A DNA stretch of 64,000 bases from an uncultured Chloroflexales bacterium (GTDB lineage: Bacteria; Chloroflexota; Chloroflexia; Chloroflexales; Chloroflexaceae), in the NCBI GenBank assembly GCA_937902315.1, contig CALGUG010000002.1:1-64000 (forward strand). The letters are read 5' to 3'. A program made the translations under genes and the position numbers. A model generated the notes under the pieces. It was given only the letters and a program-made list of their open reading frames with translations, ran no database searches and was not told the origin of the DNA. Numbering within the stretch: position 1 is the stretch's first letter; every line of letters begins with the position of its first letter. Below, piece after piece: positions 17,788-27,058 of this stretch.

Positions 17788-18735
17788 TCAGTCACTATAA
17801 ATCTCATTTAATTTTCTTACCTCTTCCTTCATCTTCTCGCGCAGCCAAGCAGGCTCTAGCAATTCGGCATTTGAACGGTAGCGCAGCAAGGTCTGGATAA
17901 TAAAAAAGTCGCTGCGCCCTTTGGCTTCGATGATGGCATCGCCGTTCTCTAGGCGTTCAACGATGCACTGATCATCGAAGCGCTGGCTGATCTCGCCTTG
18001 GGCCAGAAAGCTCGCCAGGCGATAGCTAAAGCTGATCAGCTCGCGTTGGTGCAGGCTGCCGGGCGGCAAGCGCTGGTCAGAGACCTTTTTGATGTTGCGG
18101 ATGCGGTCGATCCGAAAGTCGTGGGCTTGTTTGCTTGTGCTGGTATAGGCCACCAAATAGAAGTGGCGATCGTAGAACTCGATCTCGAGCGCCTCGACGT
18201 AGGGGTGGTGCAGCTCTCTGCCTGTGCTGGCCCGATAGAGAAACTGGATCGGCTCGCGCACGCTGATCGCCTCTTCCAAACGCAGAAAGTTCTCGTTATA
18301 GGGCGCATAGTCGATGGCGGGCTGCAAGGGGCTGCGCCGCGCCGTGCGTTTGTTGAAAAACGCCTGCTGTTTTGGATCGAGATCGCTTGTCAGCTTGCGA
18401 ATCAGCGCTTGGATCTGTTCGGCTTGGGGGTGCTTTGGCCCAAAGGTATCGCGGATCAGCGCCAAGCTGCGCAGCTCTTGCTCGTCGAAGATCGGCGTGC
18501 CTCCGTGCAGGCGATAGCGCACGGGCCGCGAGTGCTTTTCGACCACAATGCCCAGCGCCGCAAGGTCTTGCAGATCGCGGTCGAGCATACGCCGAGCGCT
18601 GGGCTGGGGTGGGTAGGCAGCTCCTAGGCGCTTCAGCAGCTCGTTGAGGTCGCACGATCCAGCGCGTAGGGCTTCCAACAGAGCGTGCAGTCTGATCACT
18701 AATTGGGGTGCTTTGGCTCGCGGCTCTTGTACCAT
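17788..18735 (-). CDS. WYL-domain transcriptional regulator of the CRISPR locus
   Basis: A 315-residue protein with an N-terminal winged-helix region (about 1-85), a WYL-type ligand-binding beta domain in the middle (about 150-225, with YRASTGRELHHPYVEALE and FYLVAYTST, then the FRIDRIRNIKKV strand) and a WCX C-terminal extension. WYL proteins sense nucleic acids or nucleotides and often regulate CRISPR or defence loci. A WYL protein represses a type I-D operon in Synechocystis. Its ATG follows AAGGA by 8 nt. It lies directly upstream of the pseudo-crRNA gene in the same direction. The recognised motif residues are only partly conserved, but the domain order is clear. Confidence 0.88.
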   Translation of the reverse strand: MVQEPRAKAPQLVIRLHALLEALRAGSCDLNELLKRLGAAYPPQPSARRMLDRDLQDLAALGIVVEKHSRPVRYRLHGGTPIFDEQELRSLALIRDTFGPKHPQAEQIQALIRKLTSDLDPKQQAFFNKRTARRSPLQPAIDYAPYNENFLRLEEAISVREPIQFLYRASTGRELHHPYVEALEIEFYDRHFYLVAYTSTSKQAHDFRIDRIRNIKKVSDQRLPPGSLHQRELISFSYRLASFLAQGEISQRFDDQCIVERLENGDAIIEAKGRSDFFIIQTLLRYRSNAELLEPAWLREKMKEEVRKLNEIYSD

Positions 18736-18765
18736 ACCAGATCCTTAACAAGCAGGCTTTCTCCT

Positions 18766-18783
18766 ATTGTACGAGGATTGTAC
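18766..18783. promoter_or_regulatory. Tandem ATTGTAC operator in front of the WYL gene
   Basis: Two direct copies of ATTGTAC (18766-18772 and 18777-18783) are offset by 11 bp, one helical turn, placing both on one face of the DNA 31-48 bp upstream of the WYL start. On the minus strand each includes GTACAAT, a possible -10 (TACAAT). Autoregulation by the WYL protein is a reasonable guess. Confidence 0.45.
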
Positions 18784-18859
18784 AGTTTGTATGAAACCTG
18801 CTTGGCTGGTTGTGTTTTAGGGGATGCTTTCATAGCTGAAGATCGCCCTTGTTGTTGGC

Positions 18860-18930
18860 TAGCCCTGTTTAGTAGCCGTAGGCGGGCGCTGTTGGGACTG
18901 CATGGAAGCGAGAGACCTTTCCGCCAAAGC
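18860..18930 (-). repeat. Interspersed element B, copy 3
   Basis: Diverged reverse copy with GTAGCCGTAGGCGGGCGCTG, ACTGCATGGAAG and CTTTCCGCC. It is immediately followed by an element A copy. Confidence 0.7.
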
Positions 18931-18936
18931 ATTTAA

Positions 18937-19099
18937 TACTCAATCCGTTTAAATACTTGCGATTTTGTAACGCAGAAAAACAAAAACGGGGAAGTGTTGT
19001 GTGATATTTCGCGCGACAGCGCCAAATTTCACACAACAAAAGAGACAAGTTCTACTCTGCCGAAGGCCAAATAGAAAGTAAACAAGCGGATTTGGTATA
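18937..19099. repeat. Interspersed element A, copy 3
   Basis: Termini are ATACTCAATCCG and GCGGATTTGGTAT. The internal blocks CTTGCGATTTTGTAACGCA and TCTGCCGAAGGCC are present, with a nested GTTGTGTGA...TTCACACAAC palindrome. With copy B3 it fills most of the 510-bp gap 18736-19245, in which I see no gene. Confidence 0.8.
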
Positions 19100-19245
19100 A
19101 CTTATTAAGGGGAGTTGGAATTACTGCTTTTAGAGCATTATTATTGGCTTGGGCTGCACAGGTTTTCAAAACAGTGAGGTTCCATACCAACTATGGAACC
19201 TCGCAAAGCAGCGCATAGATTGTTTAGGGTAAAGCTGCAATCAGT

Positions 19246-19458
19246 CTAGAAGATCGAACGCAGCACACTCATCATGATCCGTAGCGTTAACATAAGCACA
19301 TAGAAGCTAAACTCTATTACAGATATCAATACTCCAAAGACTGTGGAGACAATGTTTCCACCTTGTCTTACAACAACTTCCTCTTGTAAGGCTTTTCCGC
19401 AGTATCGACAATACAATGAACCTTGCGAAACCTGCTGGCCACAGTTTGGACAGTGCAT
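19246..19458 (-). CDS. Small zinc-ribbon membrane protein
   Basis: A 70-residue protein. The N-terminus is a zinc ribbon (CPNCGQQ, then CRYCGKAL, Cys3/6/17/20). Residues about 35-66 are one long hydrophobic segment or a pair (VFGVLISVIEFSFYVLML, then MMSVLRSIF), so the ribbon is tethered to the membrane. Such proteins are common in Chloroflexota and Firmicutes and their function is unknown. It is read as a separate gene downstream of the secreted peptidase's terminator. Confidence 0.75.
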   Translation of the reverse strand: MHCPNCGQQVSQGSLYCRYCGKALQEEVVVRQGGNIVSTVFGVLISVIEFSFYVLMLTLRIMMSVLRSIF

Positions 19459-19636
19459 ACTGGCTCCTTTGTGATTGTTTATCTAATGAGATAGCCGAGC
19501 TAGAGATTGATGAGAGTTCTAAAGCCTTTTCGAAAGAAGCTCAATAGTGTTTAAGATTCATGAGCTTTTGTCTTTAAACCTAGTTTTTGATTTCATCATA
19601 ACGATATGTGCGAAGTTTGTGCATTCAGAGCCAATA

Positions 19637-19676
19637 AAAAGACACATCATCCTAAGATAAGGGTGATGTGTCTTTT
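19637..19676. terminator. Bidirectional Rho-independent terminator
   Basis: Perfect 13-bp stem AAAAGACACATCA / TGATGTGTCTTTT around a 14-nt loop, with T runs on both strands. It ends the peptidase transcript that arrives from the right. Confidence 0.85.
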
Positions 19677-19696
19677 CAAATTGAGCGCCTATTACA

Positions 19697-21916
19697 CTAT
19701 CGTTTGACGAGCGGGAGGAAGATATACTGGTTTGAGCTAACAACTACAGCATATTCCGTGAAGCTATTCGACTTTGCAGTCAATATGCCGCTCTGTGGAT
19801 TGTATTGAGAAGCAATGACTTTCCAAGCCTTCTTATTTGCATCCCAAGCCAATAGCGAAATAGTTTGACCTTGGCGTGATGGTATTTCCGGATTGTCTCC
19901 TAGCCCTTTTTCGTTAATAATGATCGAGCTTCCCGTTGTATATTGGAATGCTTCCATTGTAGAAGTATCAAGGTTGATACTCATTGTGAACTGGCTGGGA
20001 AATTGTGAGACGGTTTTTCCGGAACTATCAGTTGCCTCAAGCGAAAAAACCACTAACGGCGAAGGTCTATCAACAAGTTTATTGCTTTCCTGTAGTTTTG
20101 GAAAATGGGTTACTTTGTAGTTAGAGCTTGCGACTTCTATCTGTAAAGCAGCCAGTTGAGGAAAGCTTGCTTGGAAGCCCGCTGCATTTAGTGATCCTCC
20201 AGTTGTCGCAATATTGGCAGTGGTACTTGGTGCTATTGCAGCTGTTCCTGTCACAATAACAGCGTATCGACTTCGTATTTCACTACCAAAGCGATATTTA
20301 ACTTGTTTGCCTTTTGTCTGAGGTGTATTTGAAAAAGATACGTATCGGCCATTTATAAAGGCATTAGTCTGTTTTCCATCAGACCACCAAGCCTTTCCAC
20401 CAAATGGATCATTGATAACAACTGTATCTGTGCCCTCATAGCCAATTACCGTTACCAAATGATCACGTCCCTCTACACCCATTACAATTGGGTGGTTGTT
20501 GTCAATACTACGCTTGATCTCATCGAATGAAATCGTATTTTTTAAGGTTACTTGCAAACCCTTGGCGTGAAGCGTATTAACGATATATTGCCAGTTAGCC
20601 CGCCCATCAGCTTGTTTTACAACTCGTAACTCTATTGTCGGTTTGCGATCGTTAAAGACATCGCGTTTCTCGATTTTTTCATAACTGAGCAGCATTGCAA
20701 CTGATGCTGGTCCACAGTCATTCCATAGGTAATAGCCTCCACCCACAGGAATGCCATTTTGCTGTACGTACACCTGGTCGACATAGGGAACGTCTAAGAT
20801 TCTGCTCGCTGGTGCGCTAGGAACTTGGATTGTAAAGTTCCAAGTCGGCGACCATGGGCTTGCGCCAATACCGTCGCCAGAGCGCACGCGCCAGCTATAG
20901 GTGCCGCTTGAAGGTAAGCTGACATTCACCGAAGTTGGTACTTGCCAAGGTAAGGTTTTGCGCCACGAGTTATCTTGCTTCCAGATCTCGACCTCGTAGT
21001 CGCGGAATGTGCGCGGCTTGTTATCGGGGTCGCCGGTGTCTTGCCACGAGAGCGTGATGCTTGATCCGCTATGGCTGCTATTATTTGTTGGGCCGACTTG
21101 GGCTGGTGTATTAGGATCGATATTGGCAGGCGGCGGAGAGCCATTATTGATTGTGATTTGCTGCTCGCTGTGTTGCCATGTATCTGCAACTGAGCTTTTG
21201 CTGGAAACTCGCAGCGTTTTCGTACCGTTGCTATAGTTGGCAGTATTAAAAGTAAATCGAAAACCCGAATTCACGAAGCGATTATCAGACAAGTAGTTGG
21301 CGACATCTTGGCGTGCTTCCCCATACTGGGCATTGCCTACATATTGGTTATCGAGAAAGATCTGAACTTCAGAGACACCGCTATTTGTGAGCGCAGTTCG
21401 ATCGACCGCCCAGCCTCTCACTTCAAGATTTCCCTGAACGCTCATACCTGGCGTTGGATGATCGACATACATCTCTGGGGAAGTGCGGATTTGGCGAGAA
21501 CACGAGACAGCGTTGGCGCTTTGAATAGTGCAGATATCGAGACGGGCGCGATCTAAGAAAACAGCTTCTGATACATCGTGATCGAGATACATCGAGTAGA
21601 ACTTAAATTGATGGCCAGGTTGGCCTCCTAGCAAAGCGCGATACCAGAAGCCTAGACAACCATTCGTGGAATTGTTGTAGGTTTGGTCCCACAATACTTG
21701 GTTGGTATCGATAGTTTGGGTTCGGAAGCGATATTTTGCTCCTGAACCGCACATTTTGAGGAAAATCGTAGTTCCACCGTTGTTCGCTTCATACGCAGCA
21801 TAAAATTGCGTATCGCTATGACTTGAGGCGCTGCTGGGTGTGGCAGGAACAAGCAAAAAAGCAGCAAGCACAAAGGCCGCCAAGAGAAAGCCAGAGAAGG
21901 GTTTTCGTGTTGCCAT
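19697..21916 (-). CDS. Secreted C39-like cysteine peptidase with Ig-like domains
   Basis: A 739-residue exported protein. There is a signal peptide (FLLAAFVLAAFLLVPATPSS). The first half has an Ig-like (Big_7-like) module (PTPGMSVQGNLEVRGWAVD) and a fibronectin-like region (SGSSITLSWQDTGDPDNKPR). Residues about 375-535 form a Peptidase_C39_2 domain with the catalytic Cys in LWNDCGPASVAML, His in DHLVTVIGYEG and Asp in VINDPFGGKAWW. A further beta domain follows. The protein ends YIFLPLVKR; similar C-terminal tails recur in Chloroflexota secreted proteins and may be a surface-sorting signal (recalled, not checked). The substrate is unknown. Confidence 0.85.
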   Translation of the reverse strand: MATRKPFSGFLLAAFVLAAFLLVPATPSSASSHSDTQFYAAYEANNGGTTIFLKMCGSGAKYRFRTQTIDTNQVLWDQTYNNSTNGCLGFWYRALLGGQPGHQFKFYSMYLDHDVSEAVFLDRARLDICTIQSANAVSCSRQIRTSPEMYVDHPTPGMSVQGNLEVRGWAVDRTALTNSGVSEVQIFLDNQYVGNAQYGEARQDVANYLSDNRFVNSGFRFTFNTANYSNGTKTLRVSSKSSVADTWQHSEQQITINNGSPPPANIDPNTPAQVGPTNNSSHSGSSITLSWQDTGDPDNKPRTFRDYEVEIWKQDNSWRKTLPWQVPTSVNVSLPSSGTYSWRVRSGDGIGASPWSPTWNFTIQVPSAPASRILDVPYVDQVYVQQNGIPVGGGYYLWNDCGPASVAMLLSYEKIEKRDVFNDRKPTIELRVVKQADGRANWQYIVNTLHAKGLQVTLKNTISFDEIKRSIDNNHPIVMGVEGRDHLVTVIGYEGTDTVVINDPFGGKAWWSDGKQTNAFINGRYVSFSNTPQTKGKQVKYRFGSEIRSRYAVIVTGTAAIAPSTTANIATTGGSLNAAGFQASFPQLAALQIEVASSNYKVTHFPKLQESNKLVDRPSPLVVFSLEATDSSGKTVSQFPSQFTMSINLDTSTMEAFQYTTGSSIIINEKGLGDNPEIPSRQGQTISLLAWDANKKAWKVIASQYNPQSGILTAKSNSFTEYAVVVSSNQYIFLPLVKR

Positions 21917-21988
21917 GGTGTGTTGCTCCCTAGAGGTTGTAGACTATGGGATCGCTTGAAGAGCACCAATAGAGTGGCAATAGGCTGT

Positions 21989-22606
21989 TTATTTCACCTG
22001 TACTGCTTGGCCGCACTTCATACAGAAGCGAGATGTCGCCTTAAGCTGTTCGCCGCAGTTGCTGCATCGATGTTCTTGCTGAGCAAGTGCAATTGTTGGT
22101 GGCACTGAAAAACTCGCAGCTTGCGGGCTTTGTGGCAAGGCTGACAGCGAGTGAGCGCTATTTGCCAGCGCTAGAGCTTGAGGACCTTGCTTCCAGAGCC
22201 AGCCATTGAGTGCGGCAGCCCCAATATGCAGCAAGAAGCAGAGCCAAAAACCCGCTTCAAATTTGGCGTGAATCATACCACCATAGGCAAACACTTCTCG
22301 ATTGATACCCTCACGAAACCATAACAAACAGAGCACACTGAGAATAGAGGCTCCAACTGCACCCAATAAGGCTCCAGTTTTATTCACAAAGCTGAGTGCT
22401 AAGGCGACGATGCTTGCTAGAGTCATCAAAACGATAGGGCCTTGAGGTGGTATCGACTCACCTTTATAGTGGATGCCGGTAACAAACTGGCTGCCAGTGA
22501 TGGTAAATTCTTGTGCGCCACATGAGACGGTCAGAAAAGGCAGGAAAAGACAGACGATAACAGCGGCTAACATACTGCGTGAGATTTTGTGCCCATGGAT
22601 GATCAT
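21989..22606 (-). CDS. Membrane protein with C-terminal zinc ribbon
   Basis: A 205-residue protein with about four membrane segments (SMLAAVIVCLFLPFLTVSC; VLMTLASIVALALSF; LLGAVGASILSVLCLLW; FWLCFLLHIGAAALNGWLW). It has a Pro/Ser-rich linker and a C-terminal zinc ribbon (CSNCGEQL, then CMKCGQAV). The ATG follows a GGGGG stretch. The ribbon resembles that of the 70-residue protein at 19246-19458, though at the opposite end. Function is unknown. It is transcribed away from the STAND gene. Confidence 0.75.
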   Translation of the reverse strand: MIIHGHKISRSMLAAVIVCLFLPFLTVSCGAQEFTITGSQFVTGIHYKGESIPPQGPIVLMTLASIVALALSFVNKTGALLGAVGASILSVLCLLWFREGINREVFAYGGMIHAKFEAGFWLCFLLHIGAAALNGWLWKQGPQALALANSAHSLSALPQSPQAASFSVPPTIALAQQEHRCSNCGEQLKATSRFCMKCGQAVQVK

Positions 22607-22782
22607 AGCTTGCCCCCTTGTGATCTATAAGAATTGAATTGCCGCAAAAGACACATGGGCTGCATCGGCGAGCGCTTGCTTGAGCTGGGAAGAAGCAAAA
22701 TATTTTGCTTTCTGTAACTAATATTAATAGGGTGTGCGCAAACTGTGCATGCTTGTCCTTCCCAGCAAAGAGAGTTGCAGCG

Positions 22783-25572
22783 ATGTCTCAGAAGCAAGAT
22801 GACTTTGTACCGCCCCGTTTCGATATCAGCGAAGGGCTGCCTGGATTTGTCGCCAATGTTCGTACTCTGGTCTTTAAATCATCGTTACAAGCCGCGGCCT
22901 ATTTTATGATCGGGAGCCATTCGACCATTTTGCGCTATGAAAAGCGCGATGGTCCCGGCCAGATTCATGCGCCTCCTGGGTACGTTGCCGCCTTGATCAA
23001 ACTCCTGTATGAGCAGAACGCCAACGCTTACAATGCGATCGCGCTTCAAGAGCAGCTATTAGCCGAATACAACCAAGCTTTTCGTTATAGCTCGGGCTTT
23101 AAGTCACTAGCTGACTGGCCAGCTTTAGTGAAACGAGCCGAGGAGTACACAGCTCAAACGCGCTTCGAACAGTTGCCCAAGCAGAAAGTGCCCGAGCCGG
23201 GTGACTTGCCCATCGGTTCGCGCCGTCCACATTTCTTGCCAAACCCCCAATTTGTGGGACGCGATAAAGAACTGCTGAAGATCGCAAGCTGGATGAGCCA
23301 AAAAAGAAGGCTTGCCACGCCGGTCTATGTGATCAGTGGCATGGGCGGTTTGGGCAAGTCGCAGTTGGCTATAGAGGTGATGTACCGTTATGGGTCCTAC
23401 TTTTCGGGCGGCGTTTTTTGGCTGCATGCAGCCGATCGGTATCAGCTTCAGACCGAGATTGCACGCTGCGGTGGCGAACAGTACCTCAATTTGCGCCCCG
23501 ACTTCGCACAACTGCCCTTACACGAACAGACACGCTTGGTGATGGCCGAGTGGAATAAAGACATCCCTCGTCTTTTGATCTTCGACAACTGCGAAGACGA
23601 GCAGCTTTTAGCCAAATGGCGTCCCTTGGAGGGCGGCTGTCGCATCTTAGTGACCAGTCGGCGTCCGCGCTGGAACCCCACCATGCTGGTTGATCAGCTT
23701 GAGTTGGAAGTGCTGGCCGAAGACGACAGCACCGAACTACTCGCCCGTTATCGTAAAGATCTGGCCGAAGGCGAAGGTCGCCAGTTGCTTAGCAAATTCG
23801 CACGCCTCGTCGGCAATCTGCCTTTGGCTCTTCATCTGGTCGGCAGTTACCTCAATTTGCATCGCGCAGAGCCGCCCGAGCGCTATTTGCAAGAGCTCGA
23901 GAAGAGCTATGCGCTTGAACACAGCTCGTTGCAAGCCCGAGAGCCTCACTACTCACCCACGGATCACCCGCAACACCTCTTGCGCATGATCGAGCTGAGC
24001 TTTGAGCGTATTGTGAACGATGAGCTGGCGGTGAAGCTTATGCAGATGCTGGCTTATGCTGCACCGGGCGAGTTGATGCAGCGCTTTGTGATCGATGCCT
24101 GTTTGTCGGAATACGATTCGACGGCGCTTTCGGAAAGTCTAGAGCGCTTGGCTGCCTTGGCGCTGATCCGTCTGCAAGATGATGGCAGTGTGTGGATGCA
24201 CCGTTTGATCGCAGACTTTATGTTGTTGAGACATCCCGCTGAGGCGATACGTAGCCGATTGGAGCAAGGGATCGACCAGTTGATCAAGTCCAAGTATAAC
24301 GATCATCCTCAGCAGGTCGAGCTTTTGCAACAGTTGGAAGCGCAACTGCGTTGGTTGGCGGATAAGATTCTAGAGCGTGGTGGTCGCCAAGCAGGTATGC
24401 TGGCCTATTGGTTCGCCTATCACCTCTGGTTACGAGCGCGGGCGGATCAATCGGAATACTACTTAACCAAGCTCTATACGCTCTACAAGCAGCCATCCAG
24501 TCACGACGATCTGTCGATGCTTGCCAATGTCTGTGAGTTGCTTGGCTTAGTTCAACAGATGAAAGGGCGCTTTGCTGAGTCTCGCGATTGGTTCCAAGAA
24601 TGTCTGGATATTCGCAGTGAGATTCTTGATCCAGACGATCCCGATCTTGCTACGGCCCACAACAATTTGGGACACATCTGCTATGTCTACCATGATCTGA
24701 ATGCAGGCGAGGACAATGTCTTTCGAGCTATGGAAATGCGCCGTCGTTTGCTTGGATTACGGCATCACAATACTGCGCGAAGCATCAACAATATGGCCTA
24801 TATCTTCAATCGCCAAGGCCGTTGGCGGCGAGCCGAGCGCTATTTCAAGCTCGCTCTCAAGATCCGCAGCGAATTAGGCGCTTGGGAGGTGGATCTTTTA
24901 CAAAACAAAATGAATCTTGTGTATGTTGCGCTTGAACAAGGCCACTGCGCTAAGGCGCGCTGCCTGCTCGAAGAGCTGCTTGCCCAGCCGCAGCCTGAGC
25001 ATGGTCGCCAGTTGGTGAGTTACGCCGATGCCCTCTGGCGTCTGGGTCAGGTCGAGCTAGTCGAAGGCAAGATCGAGCGTGCCCAAGAACTGTTTGAGCG
25101 GGCCTACTCCTGTTTTACAGAAATGATGCAGCCAAACAATATCGAAGTGCTCGATCTACAAATCGACCAAGCTAAGGTCTTGATCTTGAAAGGCGAGTAC
25201 CAGCGGGCGTGCGAACTACTCGACGAGATCAGTCACGAGATTAGCGAGCAGTTTGGCGCTCGCCACTTCTGGATGCTGCGCGTCTACGAAGCTTATGTGA
25301 TGCTTGAACTCGCCCGAGGTCATGCTCAAGCAGCCGAAGAAGCTGCTCGAAATTACCTCTATGTCTCGTGCAACTGCACCGCCGACCAACACCCGCGCAT
25401 CGCGCACGCCCATCGCCTGCTTGCCACGAGCTTGGCTATCCAAAAGCACCTCGACGAGGCTAAAGATCAGATCACGCTCGCCTACGACTTGGCTCAAAAG
25501 CGCTTGACGCTCGATCACCCTTGGCGCCAAGCGATTGAACAAGAATATGCTCGCTTAGTGGCTACAGCTTGA
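22783..25572 (+). CDS. STAND NTPase with N-terminal HTH and TPR repeats
   Basis: A 929-residue protein. Residues about 1-90 hold an XRE-like helical DNA-binding region (SLQAAAYFMIGSHSTILRYE). About 150-400 is an NB-ARC-type ATPase with Walker A GMGGLGKSQ, Walker B LLIFDNCED, and GNLPLALHLVGSYL as the GxP motif. After a winged-helix region (about 400-500) the C-terminal half is a set of TPRs (for example ATAHNNLGHICYVYHDLN and ARSINNMAYIFNRQGRW). STAND proteins are signal-activated switches. Some are antiphage sensors and others, with an HTH, are regulators; the absence of an effector domain other than the HTH favours a regulator. ATG 22783 was chosen over upstream ATGs by family alignment. 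Confidence 0.85.
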   Translation: MSQKQDDFVPPRFDISEGLPGFVANVRTLVFKSSLQAAAYFMIGSHSTILRYEKRDGPGQIHAPPGYVAALIKLLYEQNANAYNAIALQEQLLAEYNQAFRYSSGFKSLADWPALVKRAEEYTAQTRFEQLPKQKVPEPGDLPIGSRRPHFLPNPQFVGRDKELLKIASWMSQKRRLATPVYVISGMGGLGKSQLAIEVMYRYGSYFSGGVFWLHAADRYQLQTEIARCGGEQYLNLRPDFAQLPLHEQTRLVMAEWNKDIPRLLIFDNCEDEQLLAKWRPLEGGCRILVTSRRPRWNPTMLVDQLELEVLAEDDSTELLARYRKDLAEGEGRQLLSKFARLVGNLPLALHLVGSYLNLHRAEPPERYLQELEKSYALEHSSLQAREPHYSPTDHPQHLLRMIELSFERIVNDELAVKLMQMLAYAAPGELMQRFVIDACLSEYDSTALSESLERLAALALIRLQDDGSVWMHRLIADFMLLRHPAEAIRSRLEQGIDQLIKSKYNDHPQQVELLQQLEAQLRWLADKILERGGRQAGMLAYWFAYHLWLRARADQSEYYLTKLYTLYKQPSSHDDLSMLANVCELLGLVQQMKGRFAESRDWFQECLDIRSEILDPDDPDLATAHNNLGHICYVYHDLNAGEDNVFRAMEMRRRLLGLRHHNTARSINNMAYIFNRQGRWRRAERYFKLALKIRSELGAWEVDLLQNKMNLVYVALEQGHCAKARCLLEELLAQPQPEHGRQLVSYADALWRLGQVELVEGKIERAQELFERAYSCFTEMMQPNNIEVLDLQIDQAKVLILKGEYQRACELLDEISHEISEQFGARHFWMLRVYEAYVMLELARGHAQAAEEAARNYLYVSCNCTADQHPRIAHAHRLLATSLAIQKHLDEAKDQITLAYDLAQKRLTLDHPWRQAIEQEYARLVATA

Positions 25573-25597
25573 TCGTTCAACAGCGATACCAAACACA

Positions 25598-25637
25598 AAA
25601 GGGATCTCGCTTAGCACACGAGATCCCTTTCGTTTTT
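25598..25637 (+). terminator. Rho-independent terminator after the STAND gene
   Basis: Stem AAAGGGATCTCG / CGAGATCCCTTT, then CGTTTTTT. Confidence 0.85.
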
Positions 25638-25665
25638 TAGCGCATCCGCTCGATATGTCCGTCTC

Positions 25666-25745
25666 TTAGGCGGAGAGTTCCTTAGCTCTCATTCGGTCCT
25701 TACCGCGTCCGCCTACGGCTACCAACCTCCCGCCCTCCAAAACGA
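25666..25745 (+). repeat. Interspersed element B, copy 4
   Basis: Forward copy: GGCGGAGAG, CTCATTCGGTCCTTACC, GCGTCCGCCTACGGCTACCA, CTCCCGCCC. Confidence 0.8.
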
Positions 25746-25858
25746 GCGATCAGCCTTCGGCGATGCGCAGCTTTGTCGAATTTTGCTGTCGAACAAAGTG
25801 CCGCTCGTTGCCTCGTTTTCAAAGGCGCGCCGTAGAGGCAGGTCTTTTAGCAAGCGCC

Positions 25859-26962
25859 CTAGCCGATCTGAAAGAGCTTCACAAGCATCAGGCTGATCGT
25901 AAGCAGTACAATCAGCGATGTGATAACCGCCCCGCCGACTCGCCAGCCCGTTTTGCCGATCACACGGATATCGACACTCAAGCCGAGGGCCGCCATAGCC
26001 GCTACCGTTAGCCAACGGCTGATCTCGCGCAACTGCCCGGCCAAGCCTGTCGGCAAGATGTCGAAGCTGCGTAAGACGGCCAAACCCAAGAAGCCAAGGA
26101 TAAACCACGGCAAAAGGCGCCGCCACTGAATTGCCTTGTTTGCACTATACTTGTGTCGACTCAGACTCAAAAAGATCACGATCGGGCTCAACATCAGCAC
26201 GCGCACCAGCTTAACCAACGTGCCAATCTCGCCGCTGATGCTGCTGACTGGCAGGGTCGCGGCCAGCACTTGTGGCACAGCATAAACCGTTAGCCCAGCG
26301 ATAACTCCATATTGATAGAGACTCAGCTCAAAGATCGGGATCAAGAGTGGCAGGCTTAAGACCACAACAACCCCGATCACGGCGGTCAAAGAGATCGAAC
26401 TGGCGATATCTTCCGGCTCGGCTTCGATCAAGGGTGCGACCGCTGCGATCGCGCTGTTGCCGCAGATCGAGTTGCCCACCGCTACAAGCGTCGCCTGCTT
26501 AGGATTCAGACCGAACGCCTTGCCGAGCAAGCGGCTTACTGTAATGCTTAAGCCAACCGTCAGCATGATTGTAAGCAGCAGTAATGGGCCAGCCGCCAAT
26601 ACCTCGGGCAGGTTGATCGACGCGCCTAGTAGCACAACCCCAAATTCGAGCAGCTCTTTGCTGGTGAAAGAGACACCCGCCTTCATCGCTGCGCCTAAGC
26701 CGAACAGCGTGCGCCAGAGCATGCCGATCAGAATGGCAAAGACAATCGCTTCTAGCCAAGCTTGGCCGAGCAGGCGCTCCTGCAGCGTTTGTGCGCCCCA
26801 AGCGAGCAGGCTGATCAGCCCCGCAAGCCCGATTCCCGGGCCTAGTTGTTTCAAGTATGTGTAGTTGTTAATCCAGTGTTCTCGTGTAGTGTAAGAATGC
26901 ACAGCAGACCTCGGTATGTATGCTTCGAAAAGTGGTCTGCCTTTAGGATAGAGAAAAAACAT
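25859..26962 (-). CDS. YeiH-family (UPF0324) integral membrane protein
   Basis: A 367-residue protein with about ten hydrophobic segments. The diagnostic signature NSICGNSAIAAVAPLIEAE, and FTSKELLEFGVVLLGASI before it, mark the UPF0324/YeiH family. YeiH proteins are putative anion or sulfonate-related transporters of unproven function. A LysR gene is read divergently 96 bp away, as with yeiH/yeiE in E. coli. The first ATG (26962) gives a 35-residue soluble N-terminus; a later start is possible, since no strong ribosome binding site distinguishes them. Confidence 0.85.
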   Translation of the reverse strand: MFFLYPKGRPLFEAYIPRSAVHSYTTREHWINNYTYLKQLGPGIGLAGLISLLAWGAQTLQERLLGQAWLEAIVFAILIGMLWRTLFGLGAAMKAGVSFTSKELLEFGVVLLGASINLPEVLAAGPLLLLTIMLTVGLSITVSRLLGKAFGLNPKQATLVAVGNSICGNSAIAAVAPLIEAEPEDIASSISLTAVIGVVVVLSLPLLIPIFELSLYQYGVIAGLTVYAVPQVLAATLPVSSISGEIGTLVKLVRVLMLSPIVIFLSLSRHKYSANKAIQWRRLLPWFILGFLGLAVLRSFDILPTGLAGQLREISRWLTVAAMAALGLSVDIRVIGKTGWRVGGAVITSLIVLLTISLMLVKLFQIG

Positions 26963-27058
26963 TTATAACGCCAATGCATAGATTCTATAGCGACGATAAC
27001 TTGCGCTTATATGATTTTCGATCTATGCTTGCCAGACAGGCTCGTACACAGGTAAGCG

